Source of the DNA: CBDCTM01 sp965222005
GTDB taxonomy: Bacteria > Bacteroidota > Bacteroidia > Chitinophagales > Saprospiraceae
Direction of reading: 5' to 3'
NCBI GenBank assembly: GCA_965222005.1
Contig: OZ244935.1
Coordinates: 2,170,001-2,234,000, forward strand
Length of the DNA stretch: 64,000 nt
Both the position numbers and the translations under genes were made by a program. Below are positions 34,309 to 42,531 of this stretch, one piece after another. The notes beneath the pieces are model-generated. The model was not told the origin of the DNA. It saw only the letters and a list, made by a program, of their open reading frames with translations, and did no database searches. Positions within the stretch are counted from its first letter, which is position 1. Every line of letters starts with the position of its first letter.

Positions 34309-34662
34309 ATGGACGAAAAGAATGAAAAATTGGAAAAGACTAAGACACAAATGAGACGGGGCGTGCTGGAGTTGTGCATTCTATCCATCATTTCTGAGGA
34401 AGAAGTATATCCCACCGATATCATCAACAAATTGAAAGATTCAGAACTGATCGTGAAGGAGGGCACTTTGTATCCCCTGCTGACGCGTCTCAAGAACGAC
34501 GGATTGCTCCATTATCAATGGAAAGAGTCCAATGCGGGGCCACCCCGCAAGTATTATCACATCACCGAAGTTGGCCGCCAGTTTCTGGATGTGCTCATCC
34601 ATACGTGGGACCAGCTCGTATCTGCCGTACATCAATCTACAAAAAATATTAACCAGCAATGA
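34309..34662 (+). CDS. PadR-family transcriptional regulator
   Basis: A 117-residue winged-helix protein of the PadR type: RRGVLELCILSIISEEEVYPTDI, TLYPLLTRLKNDGLL and PRKYYHITEVGRQFLD. PadR proteins are dimeric repressors responding to small molecules or stress. The ATG at 34309 is chosen because it lies just after the promoter; a TTG start at 34291 falls within it. Its stop overlaps the PspC gene start by 4 bp (ATGA), so the two are translationally coupled; PadR/PspC pairs recur in Bacteroidota. Confidence 0.92.
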   Translation: MDEKNEKLEKTKTQMRRGVLELCILSIISEEEVYPTDIINKLKDSELIVKEGTLYPLLTRLKNDGLLHYQWKESNAGPPRKYYHITEVGRQFLDVLIHTWDQLVSAVHQSTKNINQQ

Positions 34663-35366
34663 ATAAAGTATTCAATGTCAATTTAGGAGGTTACCCTTTT
34701 ACCATCGATGAAGATGCATATCAGCAGCTCGATGATTATCTGACAGCTATCCACGGGCATTTCCGTGCTTCAGAAGGCTATGAAGAAATCACGGGCGATA
34801 TCGAAGGCCGCATGGCCGAACTTTTTCAGGAGAGCCTGGAAGGGCGGACGATCGTCACCTTGAAAGATGTGGAAAACGCGATTGCCGTAATGGGCACACC
34901 CGAAGAGTTTGGCGCCGATCCGATAGAAGAAAGGCCGAAAAGCAAAAAGACGAAGACCAAATCGAAAGTCATTGGTGCCGGTATCAAAACGGGCAAGCGC
35001 CTGTTCCGCAATCCCGAAGATGAGATGGTGGCCGGTGTTTGTTCAGGGATCGCTGCTTACTTCGGCATTCAGGATCCGCTGTGGATTCGGCTGCTCTTTG
35101 TACTAATCACCCTTTCCGGCGGCTTTGGTATCCCGGCCTACCTCATTTTATGGGCCATTGTGCCGAAGGCGGAAACTTCAGGCGACCGACTTGCCATGCG
35201 GGGTGAGCCGATCAACGTCAACAACATCGCCAAAACCATTGAAGACGAGCTGGAAGACCTGTCTGATAAATTCTCTGACTTCGGCGAAGGGTTTTCTTCA
35301 AAAAAAAAAGAAGTGGTGGAGCCGATAGTACTAGATCCACCCTTAAGAAAGGGGTTTCTATACTAG
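34659..35366 (+). CDS. PspC-domain protein, N-terminal part ending in a frameshift
   Basis: The N-terminal 235 residues of a PspC-domain protein: a short cytoplasmic region with DIEGRMAELFQE, a linker, and the PspC domain at about 114-172 (FRNPEDEMVAGVCSGIAAYF, then PAYLILWAIVPKA). PspC proteins sit in the inner membrane and are linked to envelope stress. At 35300-35309 there is a run of ten A followed by G; past it this frame yields only about 19 residues of poor character before TAG, while the -1 frame is open for over 500 codons and encodes the expected membrane and GIN-type C-terminal part. One extra A, or -1 slippage, restores a full-length protein of about 730 residues. Confidence 0.85.
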   Translation: MNKVFNVNLGGYPFTIDEDAYQQLDDYLTAIHGHFRASEGYEEITGDIEGRMAELFQESLEGRTIVTLKDVENAIAVMGTPEEFGADPIEERPKSKKTKTKSKVIGAGIKTGKRLFRNPEDEMVAGVCSGIAAYFGIQDPLWIRLLFVLITLSGGFGIPAYLILWAIVPKAETSGDRLAMRGEPINVNNIAKTIEDELEDLSDKFSDFGEGFSSKKKEVVEPIVLDPPLRKGFLY

Positions 35367-36856
35367 GAAAGGCTATCTCTACAGCTATTCTGCTGCTTTC
35401 CAGGATATGGAAACCGCTTATTTTTATCGTAGGATTGGCCCTCATCATAGCCCTCATTGCCCTGTGGATCATCTCCGTAATCAGCTTTTTCTTTGCTTTA
35501 CCCTTTGCCGATTACCTTTTTGGCGGCCATAGAATGCTCTCCTTTATTGGCATTACCAGTGCCTTTGTATTGATCGGAGTGCCCTTGTTGGCTATCATTT
35601 TGAGGGTGGTCCGACTCATTTTCCAGGTGCGTCTCAGTCGCCATTTCAACCGGGGTATGTGGGCCTTTTGGGGGCTCAATATTGTCAGTCTGTTTCTCAC
35701 TATTTCCATCCTCGGACGCAATTTCAACTACAGCAATCATCAGGAAACACAACTTGATCTGGATAGCTCTTCGGACACCCTGCGCATTGAGTTGCTGGGA
35801 AGTGAATGGGAACCTTCCCTGATTCAGGTTGGTCATTTGCAGCTCGATGAAGATCGGCTCATTGATGAAAATATTGAATTGAATATCGTGAAAAGCGATG
35901 ATGAGCAATTTCATTTGGTGCAGCGGAAACGATCGAGAGGCAAAGGGCGTGCGGAGGCTGAAAAATTGGCACAACGCATTGATTATCAGCCAATTATAAA
36001 AAAAGGAGTGGTTCAGTTGCCCCGTTATTTTATCATACCCAAAGGTGAAGCCTGGCGCTTCCAGGGCGTGGAATACGTATTGAAAGTGCCGAAGGGCAAA
36101 TCTGTTTATTTGGGTAAGGAAGCTGGCCGACTGATTCACCGCTTTGAGCTCGACCGCGATATGGACCACCCCTGGGGGTACTCAGGCCATATGTGGAAGA
36201 TGGATGAAAAGGGCCTGGTGTGTCCCAATTATGTATCCCGCAACAATCACGATGAAGAGTATCAACATTCCGAATTTAAAAACCTCATCGTCGAGGGGCG
36301 CATGAAGGTGGAAATCGAGCAGGGCGATGAGTATCGGGTACGGCTGACCGGCCGGGAAGTGTACACCAAAAAGGTAGATATGGTACAGCACTACCAGACG
36401 CTCACCGTATCTACCGACTTGAAGAGGACCAATTCTCCCATCCGCCTCTACATCACTATGCCCGTGCTCGACAAGCTGCATACCGAAAATACCGATGACG
36501 TTAAAATCCAGGGCTTCCGCCAACCGAATATGACGATCAAGCATGAAGGGGTACATGATTACAAAATATTCGCCGATATAGATACCCTGACCATCCGGCA
36601 GCTGGGCAAAAGCGAAGTAGATTTGCGGGGGCGCGGCAAGTTGCTGAAGGCCTTTTTAGAAAAACGAGCCCACCTGGATGCAGAGCACTTCACAGTGGAT
36701 GATGCGGAAATCACCGCCACCGACCACAGCCGCGCAAGCCTCTCGGTAGTCAACAGCCTGGTAAAGCGAATTGATGACAACTGCCGGATTGATCTGGATG
36801 GAGAACCTAAAATATTGGAGAGCCTTTTGGAACAGGAGAATATTGGAGAGCGATAG
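35309..36856 (+). CDS. C-terminal part of the PspC protein (membrane helices plus DUF2807-like region)
   Basis: This frame is open from the A10 run at 35300-35309 onwards and has no good start codon; the first possible one is TTG at 35435. It encodes basic residues, then hydrophobic segments (AISTAILLLSRIWKPLIFIV onward), three more membrane helices and a long soluble region with repeated short beta-strand patterns (FKNLIVEGRMKVEIEQGDEY, VDMVQHYQTLTVST) like the GIN/DUF2807 domain found after PspC in Bacteroidota. It is best read as the second half of the gene beginning at 34659, joined by -1 frameshifting, transcript slippage, or a sequencing error in the homopolymer. The 3' end at 36856 precedes a long palindrome. 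Confidence 0.75.
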   Translation, partial: RSGGADSTRSTLKKGVSILGKAISTAILLLSRIWKPLIFIVGLALIIALIALWIISVISFFFALPFADYLFGGHRMLSFIGITSAFVLIGVPLLAIILRVVRLIFQVRLSRHFNRGMWAFWGLNIVSLFLTISILGRNFNYSNHQETQLDLDSSSDTLRIELLGSEWEPSLIQVGHLQLDEDRLIDENIELNIVKSDDEQFHLVQRKRSRGKGRAEAEKLAQRIDYQPIIKKGVVQLPRYFIIPKGEAWRFQGVEYVLKVPKGKSVYLGKEAGRLIHRFELDRDMDHPWGYSGHMWKMDEKGLVCPNYVSRNNHDEEYQHSEFKNLIVEGRMKVEIEQGDEYRVRLTGREVYTKKVDMVQHYQTLTVSTDLKRTNSPIRLYITMPVLDKLHTENTDDVKIQGFRQPNMTIKHEGVHDYKIFADIDTLTIRQLGKSEVDLRGRGKLLKAFLEKRAHLDAEHFTVDDAEITATDHSRASLSVVNSLVKRIDDNCRIDLDGEPKILESLLEQENIGER

Positions 36857-36893
36857 AAAAATAGTAGTATATAAAAAGCAGGCACCAATGCTA

Positions 36894-37050
36894 AGTAATG
36901 GCCAATTAATAAGTTATTGATTTGGGATTGAGATTTTGTCGTCAGGCGAGGCATTTTTTGAGCGAATAGCGAGCTATTTAAGCAAAAAATAACGAAGTAT
37001 GGCGGCAAAAGATCAGAGACAAATCGTGAAGTTATTATTTGATCATTACT
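36894..37050. repeat. Long imperfect palindrome (157 bp)
   Basis: AGTAATG at the left end matches CATTACT at the right, and the two halves pair with interruptions to the centre AATAGC-GA-GCTATT near 36972. Stretches such as ATTTTTTG and CAAAAAAT and the 3' tract AAGTTATT/AATAATAACTT contribute. Its inner part carries AGGCGAGGCATTTTTTGAGC, the reverse complement of a core also seen in the palindromes at 12571 and 41837. It occupies most of the gap between the PspC gene and the TrpF-like gene and could fold as one large hairpin. Confidence 0.7.
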
Positions 37051-37072
37051 AAATTCATTGAGTTTTTAAAAA

Positions 37073-37741
37073 TCATGCCTGGCTAAATGCACGGACGCTT
37101 TGCATAAAAGCATCCAGTTTGAGTGGATCCAATCGCCCAAAGGTCCTGACGCCGCTGCACAAATCAAGCCCGTAAGGCTTGGCCATTTGCAGGGCTTCGG
37201 CTACATTTTCGGCATGCAATCCGCCGGCCAGCCAAACAGGTACTTTGACCATCTCCACGATCTTGCGGCTGATCTCCCAGTTGTGCGTGCGCCCCGTTCC
37301 GCCCAGCTCTTTGACGGTTTTATCCGGATTGCCGGAGTCGAGCAGCAGCGCATCACAAAAGTGTGCTACCGACACGGCCTCATTCAGGGCCCACTCATCT
37401 CGCACATGTATGACCTGTACAATGTTCACCCCTTCCAAATGCTGTCGAAGCCGGGCATGCAGGCCCGGCTTCGGCTTGTCCACCAGTTGCAAGGTAGTAG
37501 TGCCGCAGCGCTGGTGATGTGCCAGAATACCCTCCAGGGAAGTTTCGCTGGTCAGCAAAAAGGTATTTGTTTCGGCAGGCAGGCCCGCTACGATAGTTGC
37601 GATCTGCTCATCGCTGATCACACCAGGCCCGCTGGGCATTTCGCCAACCAGCCCGAGGGCAGTAGCTCCTGCCTGCAGCGCCATATGGGCTTCTTGGAGA
37701 TTTTGAATACAGCATATTTTTACCTGGATACCCTTGGACAT
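37073..37741 (-). CDS. TrpF-like (phosphoribosylanthranilate isomerase family) protein
   Basis: A 222-residue TIM-barrel-type protein: VKICCIQNLQEAHMALQAGA at the N-terminus corresponds to the TrpF start, with the catalytic-type Cys; DALLLDSGN carries the expected Asp; the C-terminus has WLAGGLHAENV and GLDLCSGVRTFG like the phosphate site. The usual arginine in the SxR loop is absent: here the segment reads PSGPGVISDEQI. This and the lack of other trp genes make the substrate uncertain; it may act on another phosphorylated sugar amine. The ATG at 37741 is chosen because MSKGIQVKICC fits the family; a start at 37783 adds 14 residues. Confidence 0.75.
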   Translation of the reverse strand: MSKGIQVKICCIQNLQEAHMALQAGATALGLVGEMPSGPGVISDEQIATIVAGLPAETNTFLLTSETSLEGILAHHQRCGTTTLQLVDKPKPGLHARLRQHLEGVNIVQVIHVRDEWALNEAVSVAHFCDALLLDSGNPDKTVKELGGTGRTHNWEISRKIVEMVKVPVWLAGGLHAENVAEALQMAKPYGLDLCSGVRTFGRLDPLKLDAFMQSVRAFSQA

Positions 37742-38003
37742 ATCGATCGAGTTTACTTCAATGAAGTTGTTTGAAAACTTCAATATTCAGCTAGCGCTCA
37801 AAGGTAGGTCGGATTGCTAAATGCTCCAAATTTTGGAAACTCCTTTGGCCGATACAAAAAGCAGCAAAGCTAAAAATTGGCTAAATTGCTTGCAGCTCCG
37901 GCCAAATGCTGCCAATCCTACACAAATGAGTGGTAATGCCAGAGAGTAAAAGACGTTATTTTTAAGAGCCGTTTGTAACAAATGACCGGTTCACCGATAT
38001 GCA

Positions 38004-41000
38004 ATGAACGTGATAAGAATTATATCCTGCCTTTTTGGCTGTTTGTTGGCTGTGGGCACTCATGCGCAGGACTACCAGCTGGAGTCAATCTCTGTAACAG
38101 ATGGCCTGTCCCAAAGCTCGGTTTACACCCTGGCGCAGGACAAGATGGGCTTCCTGTGGATTGGCACACAGGATGGCCTCAACCGGTACGACGGACAAAA
38201 TTTTCAGGTGTACAAAAAAGACCCTTTTGATAGCACCAGCATTTCTGACAACCACATCTCCCAACTGCTTGTCGATCACCGCAATCGTTTGTGGGTAGGA
38301 ACGCTGCGGGGCGGCCTCAACTATTTTGATCCCTATACGGAAACCTTTATACGCTTTATGGCGGATGGCCAGCAGGCCGGAAGTATTGCCAGCAACCAGG
38401 TACATTGTTTGTATCAGGATGCCGATTACCGCCTGTGGGTGAGCACCACCAAAGGAGTGCAGGAAATATTGGTGCCCGATGAGGTGGAACAATTAAGAGA
38501 GATGAAATTTCAAGAACCGGATTGGCAGCGCGATGCAGGGATTGACGGGCTGGTGAGAGGAATGGCAAAGGATGCATCCGGCAACTTTTGGCTGGCTACC
38601 TATGAAGGGATTTTCTGGTCGGCTCAACATCCCAAGCCTGCCGCCAAAGCAGCACTGGCAAGGCTGGATTGTAGCTCAGTGGAATTGGAATGGAAGACGG
38701 AGGATGCGCCTTTCTCGATATTTGAAACACCGGATGGGCAGGTGTGGGCTATCGCTGCCGGCAAATTGTACGAGTTGAATGCTTCCCGCGAAATGCTGGT
38801 TCCTCTTAGTCTGACAGCCGCCGATGGGAAGCCACTCGAAAACATCCGCCATGTACTCAAACTACCCAATGAGCATTTGCTTATGATTGCCGACCGGCGT
38901 TTGTACCGGCTGGCCTACCAAAACGATCGCTATGAGCGCAAGGTGGAAGAGCTGATTTTGCCTTCCGACCCTATGTACCAACTGCCTGGCCATCAAGTGT
39001 TATGTATGTTGGCCGACCAGCTGCACGAAGGCCTGTTTTGGGTAGGCACGGGAGTATCGGGCTTGCTGAAAGTAAGTGAACGGAAAAAGAAGTTTAATAC
39101 CCACCATCTCAGCGAATTGAAACAAGAATTAGGGCTTGAACCTACCGTCTTCCACATTGTCGAAGACAGCCTCAATCAGTGGTGGTTGGGGCTGGCGCAG
39201 GGCCTGGTGAAATACAAGCCGGAGAGCAAATCCTTTACATTTTTTGAAAAACTGGACTTGCCAAAAGAGGAGGAGATCCCCAGCAAATGGATGCACCGGA
39301 TGTATTTGGATGATAAAGGCACCATCTGGGCCGGTACTGCTAAGGGCTTGATGCGAATCCATCAAAACGAGCAAACAGCCACCGCTGAGCCGGTGATGTT
39401 GGAGCATGGTTGTGAGAAAAGACGGGTATTTTCCTTTTTTCAGGATGGCGGCCAACTCCTGTTAGGTAGTGTGGACGGCCTGTCTATTTATGACCTGAAA
39501 AAAGATGAGCCCGCCAATTGTTTTATCGAAATTGAAAACAAGTCGGCGGGTCAGCCCCATTTTCGCATCAATGCGATACACAAAGATCGCAACAAAAATT
39601 TGTGGCTGGGTAGTTCGCACGGCTTGATTTTATATAGAAATGTAACCGATTACAACAAGCTCAACGATGACTACCAGCCAGCCTTCTATTACTACGATGA
39701 GCATGATAAACACAGCCTCATCGAAAATCTGGTCAATGATGTCCTCGAGGATGAGCAAGGGCGGATTTGGGTTGCTACCATGAATGGCCTGAGCAGGGCT
39801 GTAGTTAAGGACGAAGGGGTTTGGTTTGAGTCATTCAATGAAGGCAACGGCCTGGCCAATAATGTGATATACGGCATGTTGGAAGATACGGCCAGCCAAA
39901 GCCTTTGGCTCAGTACCAACAACGGTCTGTGCCGCTTTGATTACGATAAAAACCGCATCGACAATTTCGATGTGCATGACGGCTTGCAGAGCAATGAATT
40001 TAATGGAGGCGCCTTTTTCAAAAACAGCAAAGGCTGCATGTTCTTTGGCGGTATTGCCGGCATTACGCACTTTTTTCCCGATGAGATTCAGTCGGCAAAA
40101 CACCGACCTCCGGTTTGGATCAGCAAACTGTCAATTGGAGACGGCCCTTCGTATAATCTGCTGCCCGATCCTGCCAAAAAGCCGCTCGTGCTCCAGCATT
40201 CCCAAAATACCTTCTCCGTTGATTTTGTCGGTCTCGACTATCTCTACCCGCATGAGTTGCGGTACTTCTACGACCTCGACGGCGGATCGGCTAAGGATAT
40301 GCCCATCGGCAACAACCGCCAAATTTACTTCAATGAGCTGGCTCCCGGCACCTACAATCTGCGGGTAAAAGCCATCAGCAAGGACGGCATCGCCAATCCG
40401 CTGGGTGACAGCATACAATTTACTATACTCACACCATTTTGGAAAACGGGCTGGTTTTATCTGGCACTGGTGCTTACCTTGCTGCTGGTCAGTTGGTGGG
40501 TCTATCACATGCTGTACCGTATGAAAATGCAGCGCCTGGCCGAAATTGAATCGGTGCGAAAATTGGCCGCACAGGATTTCCACGACGAGCTGGGCAGCAA
40601 ATTGTCTATCATCTCTATGTACAGCGAACTGACTAAGAAACAGCTGGGAGGTACAGACAAGCAGGTGCCGGGTTATCTCAACAAAGTAATCACCACCTCT
40701 AACAGCCTCTACGATTCTATGAAGGATTTGCTGTGGGCACTCAACCCGGAGCAGGATACCATCCATGATCTGTTTTTGAATTTGAAGGATTTTGGAGAGG
40801 AGTTGTACAGCCATTCGGATATTGAATTTCAATCGACCGGCATGTCCGGAGAATGGGCCGACCAGCAACTGCCGATGCAGTACAAAAGACATATTTTATT
40901 GATATTCAAAGAAGCCATGAACAACAGCCTCCGGCATAGTGGCGCCAGTGTGGTCAGCCTGTGCATGTCGAATAATGATGGGGTATTGACCGTAAAAGTG

Positions 41001-41156
41001 ACTGACAACGGAAGCGGCTTTGATGTGGAGACAGCTTCCAAAGGAGAGGGCTTAAATAACATGAAGAGCCGGGCCCGGAAAATTAAAGGGCAGCTATTGG
41101 TACAATCGTCCGCGGCAGGCAGTACCGTACAGTTGGATTGCCCACCTAGCGTATAA
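38004..41156 (+). CDS. Reg_prop beta-propeller sensor histidine kinase
   Basis: A 1050-residue sensor: signal peptide (1-21, THAQ), a periplasmic region of about 700 residues with repeated two-component propeller units (GFLWIGTQDGLNRYD, NRLWVGTLRGGLNYFD), a Y_Y_Y domain, a membrane helix at about 816-838, a HisKA_3 dimerisation domain with phospho-acceptor His860 in QDFHDELGS, and a HATPase with the N-box EAMNNSLRHS (about 970) and DNGSGFD (about 1001). It would sense an extracellular ligand, often a glycan, by knowledge of this architecture. The response regulator gene follows after about 57 bp, and they form one two-component system. No receiver is fused. Confidence 0.92.
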   Translation: MNVIRIISCLFGCLLAVGTHAQDYQLESISVTDGLSQSSVYTLAQDKMGFLWIGTQDGLNRYDGQNFQVYKKDPFDSTSISDNHISQLLVDHRNRLWVGTLRGGLNYFDPYTETFIRFMADGQQAGSIASNQVHCLYQDADYRLWVSTTKGVQEILVPDEVEQLREMKFQEPDWQRDAGIDGLVRGMAKDASGNFWLATYEGIFWSAQHPKPAAKAALARLDCSSVELEWKTEDAPFSIFETPDGQVWAIAAGKLYELNASREMLVPLSLTAADGKPLENIRHVLKLPNEHLLMIADRRLYRLAYQNDRYERKVEELILPSDPMYQLPGHQVLCMLADQLHEGLFWVGTGVSGLLKVSERKKKFNTHHLSELKQELGLEPTVFHIVEDSLNQWWLGLAQGLVKYKPESKSFTFFEKLDLPKEEEIPSKWMHRMYLDDKGTIWAGTAKGLMRIHQNEQTATAEPVMLEHGCEKRRVFSFFQDGGQLLLGSVDGLSIYDLKKDEPANCFIEIENKSAGQPHFRINAIHKDRNKNLWLGSSHGLILYRNVTDYNKLNDDYQPAFYYYDEHDKHSLIENLVNDVLEDEQGRIWVATMNGLSRAVVKDEGVWFESFNEGNGLANNVIYGMLEDTASQSLWLSTNNGLCRFDYDKNRIDNFDVHDGLQSNEFNGGAFFKNSKGCMFFGGIAGITHFFPDEIQSAKHRPPVWISKLSIGDGPSYNLLPDPAKKPLVLQHSQNTFSVDFVGLDYLYPHELRYFYDLDGGSAKDMPIGNNRQIYFNELAPGTYNLRVKAISKDGIANPLGDSIQFTILTPFWKTGWFYLALVLTLLLVSWWVYHMLYRMKMQRLAEIESVRKLAAQDFHDELGSKLSIISMYSELTKKQLGGTDKQVPGYLNKVITTSNSLYDSMKDLLWALNPEQDTIHDLFLNLKDFGEELYSHSDIEFQSTGMSGEWADQQLPMQYKRHILLIFKEAMNNSLRHSGASVVSLCMSNNDGVLTVKVTDNGSGFDVETASKGEGLNNMKSRARKIKGQLLVQSSAAGSTVQLDCPPSV

Positions 41157-41213
41157 ACTATGTACGCAAATTAATAACTTGCTTTCAAAATCATTGCTAA
41201 AAAGCACCCAATT

Positions 41214-41837
41214 ATGATTTCAGTTGCCATCGTTGACGACAAGCGGGACATCCGGGAGGGCATTCGCCTGATACTGGACGGAGCCGAAGGCTTCCAGTGT
41301 GTAGCCACTTATCCCGATGCCGAATCGGCCATTGCCGGTATTCGAAGCAGCGAGGTGGATGTGGTGCTGATGGATATTGGCCTGCCCAATATGTCGGGCA
41401 TCGAGTGTGTGCGCCATTTGAAAGAGCAAAATCCCCGGCTCGACATTATCATGCTGACGGTACATGATGATGACAATTCCATTTTCCAATCCTTGGAAGC
41501 GGGTGCCTTCGGCTATCTCACCAAGAACATCTTTCCTTCCAAGCTACTCAATGCCATCCGTGAAGTCAAAGAGGGCGGTTCGCCGATGAGCTCTAACATT
41601 GCCCGGCGGGTAGTTTCGTCCTTCAAGCGTTTTACCAATCCGACTGACAACTTGAGCAAACGCGAAAAGGAAGTGCTGCACCTGCTATGCCAGGGCAAAA
41701 GCTACACCGTAATCGCCAAAGCACTTTTTGTCAGCCCCAACACCGTGCGCTTTCACCTCAAAAATATCTACAAAAAACTGCAGGTCAACTCCAAATACGA
41801 AGCTATGCTGAAGGCTTCGAAGGATAATATTATTTAG
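41214..41837 (+). CDS. NarL/LuxR-type response regulator
   Basis: A 207-residue regulator: receiver with Asp8/Asp9 and the phospho-acceptor Asp54 in VVLMDIGLP, then a LuxR-type helix-turn-helix at about 145-190 (LSKREKEVLHLLCQGKSY, then VSPNTVRFHLKNIYKKL). It is the partner of the propeller kinase upstream. Phosphorylation should allow it to dimerise on its target promoters. The stop codon overlaps the outer arm of a long palindrome. Targets are unknown. Confidence 0.93.
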   Translation: MISVAIVDDKRDIREGIRLILDGAEGFQCVATYPDAESAIAGIRSSEVDVVLMDIGLPNMSGIECVRHLKEQNPRLDIIMLTVHDDDNSIFQSLEAGAFGYLTKNIFPSKLLNAIREVKEGGSPMSSNIARRVVSSFKRFTNPTDNLSKREKEVLHLLCQGKSYTVIAKALFVSPNTVRFHLKNIYKKLQVNSKYEAMLKASKDNII

Positions 41838-41996
41838 AACGTGTTTGGAATTCACCCTTCGGTGCATTAGTGCAAAGTTTAATTCTGTACTTCATTACTT
41901 TTCATCGCTATAGCGTTGGCTATGCCTCAAAAAAAGGCTTCGCCCAAAATTAATTTTTACTACTACTGCTTCCAAAAACAATTTCCAAACATGCTC
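41837..41996. repeat. Long imperfect palindrome (160 bp) after the response regulator
   Basis: The left arm GAACGTGTTTGGAATT and right arm AATTTCCAAACATGCTC pair as outer ends; the centre near 41910 is CGCTATAGCG. The right half has GCCTCAAAAAAAGGCTTCGC, similar to the cores in the palindromes at 12571 and 36894. The left half also contains CACCCTTCGGTG, a small hairpin. The element begins at the regulator's stop codon. Confidence 0.65.
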
Positions 41997-42020
41997 TTCG
42001 AGCTTGATTATTTGTTGAAT

Positions 42021-42224
42021 TCATCTGCTGATCACCAACTTCCGGCTTACCTTTTCATCCTGCCTGGTCTGCAAGCGGAGCAGATACACCCCCGTCGGCA
42101 AACCCACCACCGATAATTCCACACTTTGCTGCCCCGCACCGATTTGCCGCTCCAGCATCTGCCAGCCATGCAGATTTGTCAGGATCAGCCGAGCCTCTAA
42201 AGACTCATACCACATCCCCCGCAT
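42021..42224 (-). pseudogene. Orphan type IX secretion C-terminal domain fragment
   Basis: The minus-strand frame from 42224 gives LILTNLHGWQMLERQI, then VELSVVGLPTGVYLLRLQT and RKLVISR, the pattern of a type A T9SS sorting domain. It is only 67 residues long, begins at an internal ATG and has an in-frame TGA just upstream (about 42236). A sorting domain must follow a secreted cargo, so this looks like the 3' remnant of a larger exported protein whose body is gone. It lies next to a long palindrome. Confidence 0.75.
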
Positions 42225-42380
42225 AAAAACTACTCAATATGGTAGGGAGTTCAAGTGGCGGATTGTACTAATTTAGTGGTGACGAAAGTGGAGATAAAAT
42301 AGAGGCAAGGCCGTATCAAATGAGATAGCCAGTTTATTCTGTGATTTTTCTGTCTAATAAAATTTGTACAAGAAGGATGA

Positions 42381-42421
42381 ATGGCGCCGTATCGAAGTCG
42401 GTGCGGCAGCCATTTTTTTTT
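42381..42421 (+). terminator. Intrinsic terminator without an adjacent plus-strand gene
   Basis: ATGGCGCCG pairs with CGGCAGCCAT (one bulge) around a 14-nt loop and is followed by nine T. It points rightward. The closest plus-strand gene is the response regulator ending at 41837, over 500 bp upstream. Confidence 0.75.
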
Positions 42422-42468
42422 CAAAACAACTTCTAAAGATACATTTTTGGATAGTATGGTTAGTTAAG

Positions 42469-42503
42469 GGGGTTATCGGAATACGATGACCCCTTGTTTT
42501 TTG
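42469..42503 (+). terminator. Second intrinsic terminator
   Basis: GGGGTTATCG and CGATGACCCC pair over 10 bp with one wobble around GAATA, followed by TTGTTTTTTG. It also acts on the plus strand, about 50 bp after the first terminator. Confidence 0.75.
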
Positions 42504-42531
42504 CCATCAAAAACGTTTTTTGAACATACTC

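Larger units (their letters stand above)
41838..42531. other. Gene-poor region, 694 bp
   Basis: No intact gene is apparent here. In order it contains the palindrome at 41837-41996, a T9SS sorting-domain fragment (minus strand, 42021-42224), and two plus-strand terminators at 42381-42421 and 42469-42503. The combination looks like the remains of insertion or deletion events. Confidence 0.6.

Noticed and set aside
41916..42116. Plus-strand frame of 66 residues
   Set aside because: It runs across the long palindrome and the sorting-domain fragment and lacks any family pattern.
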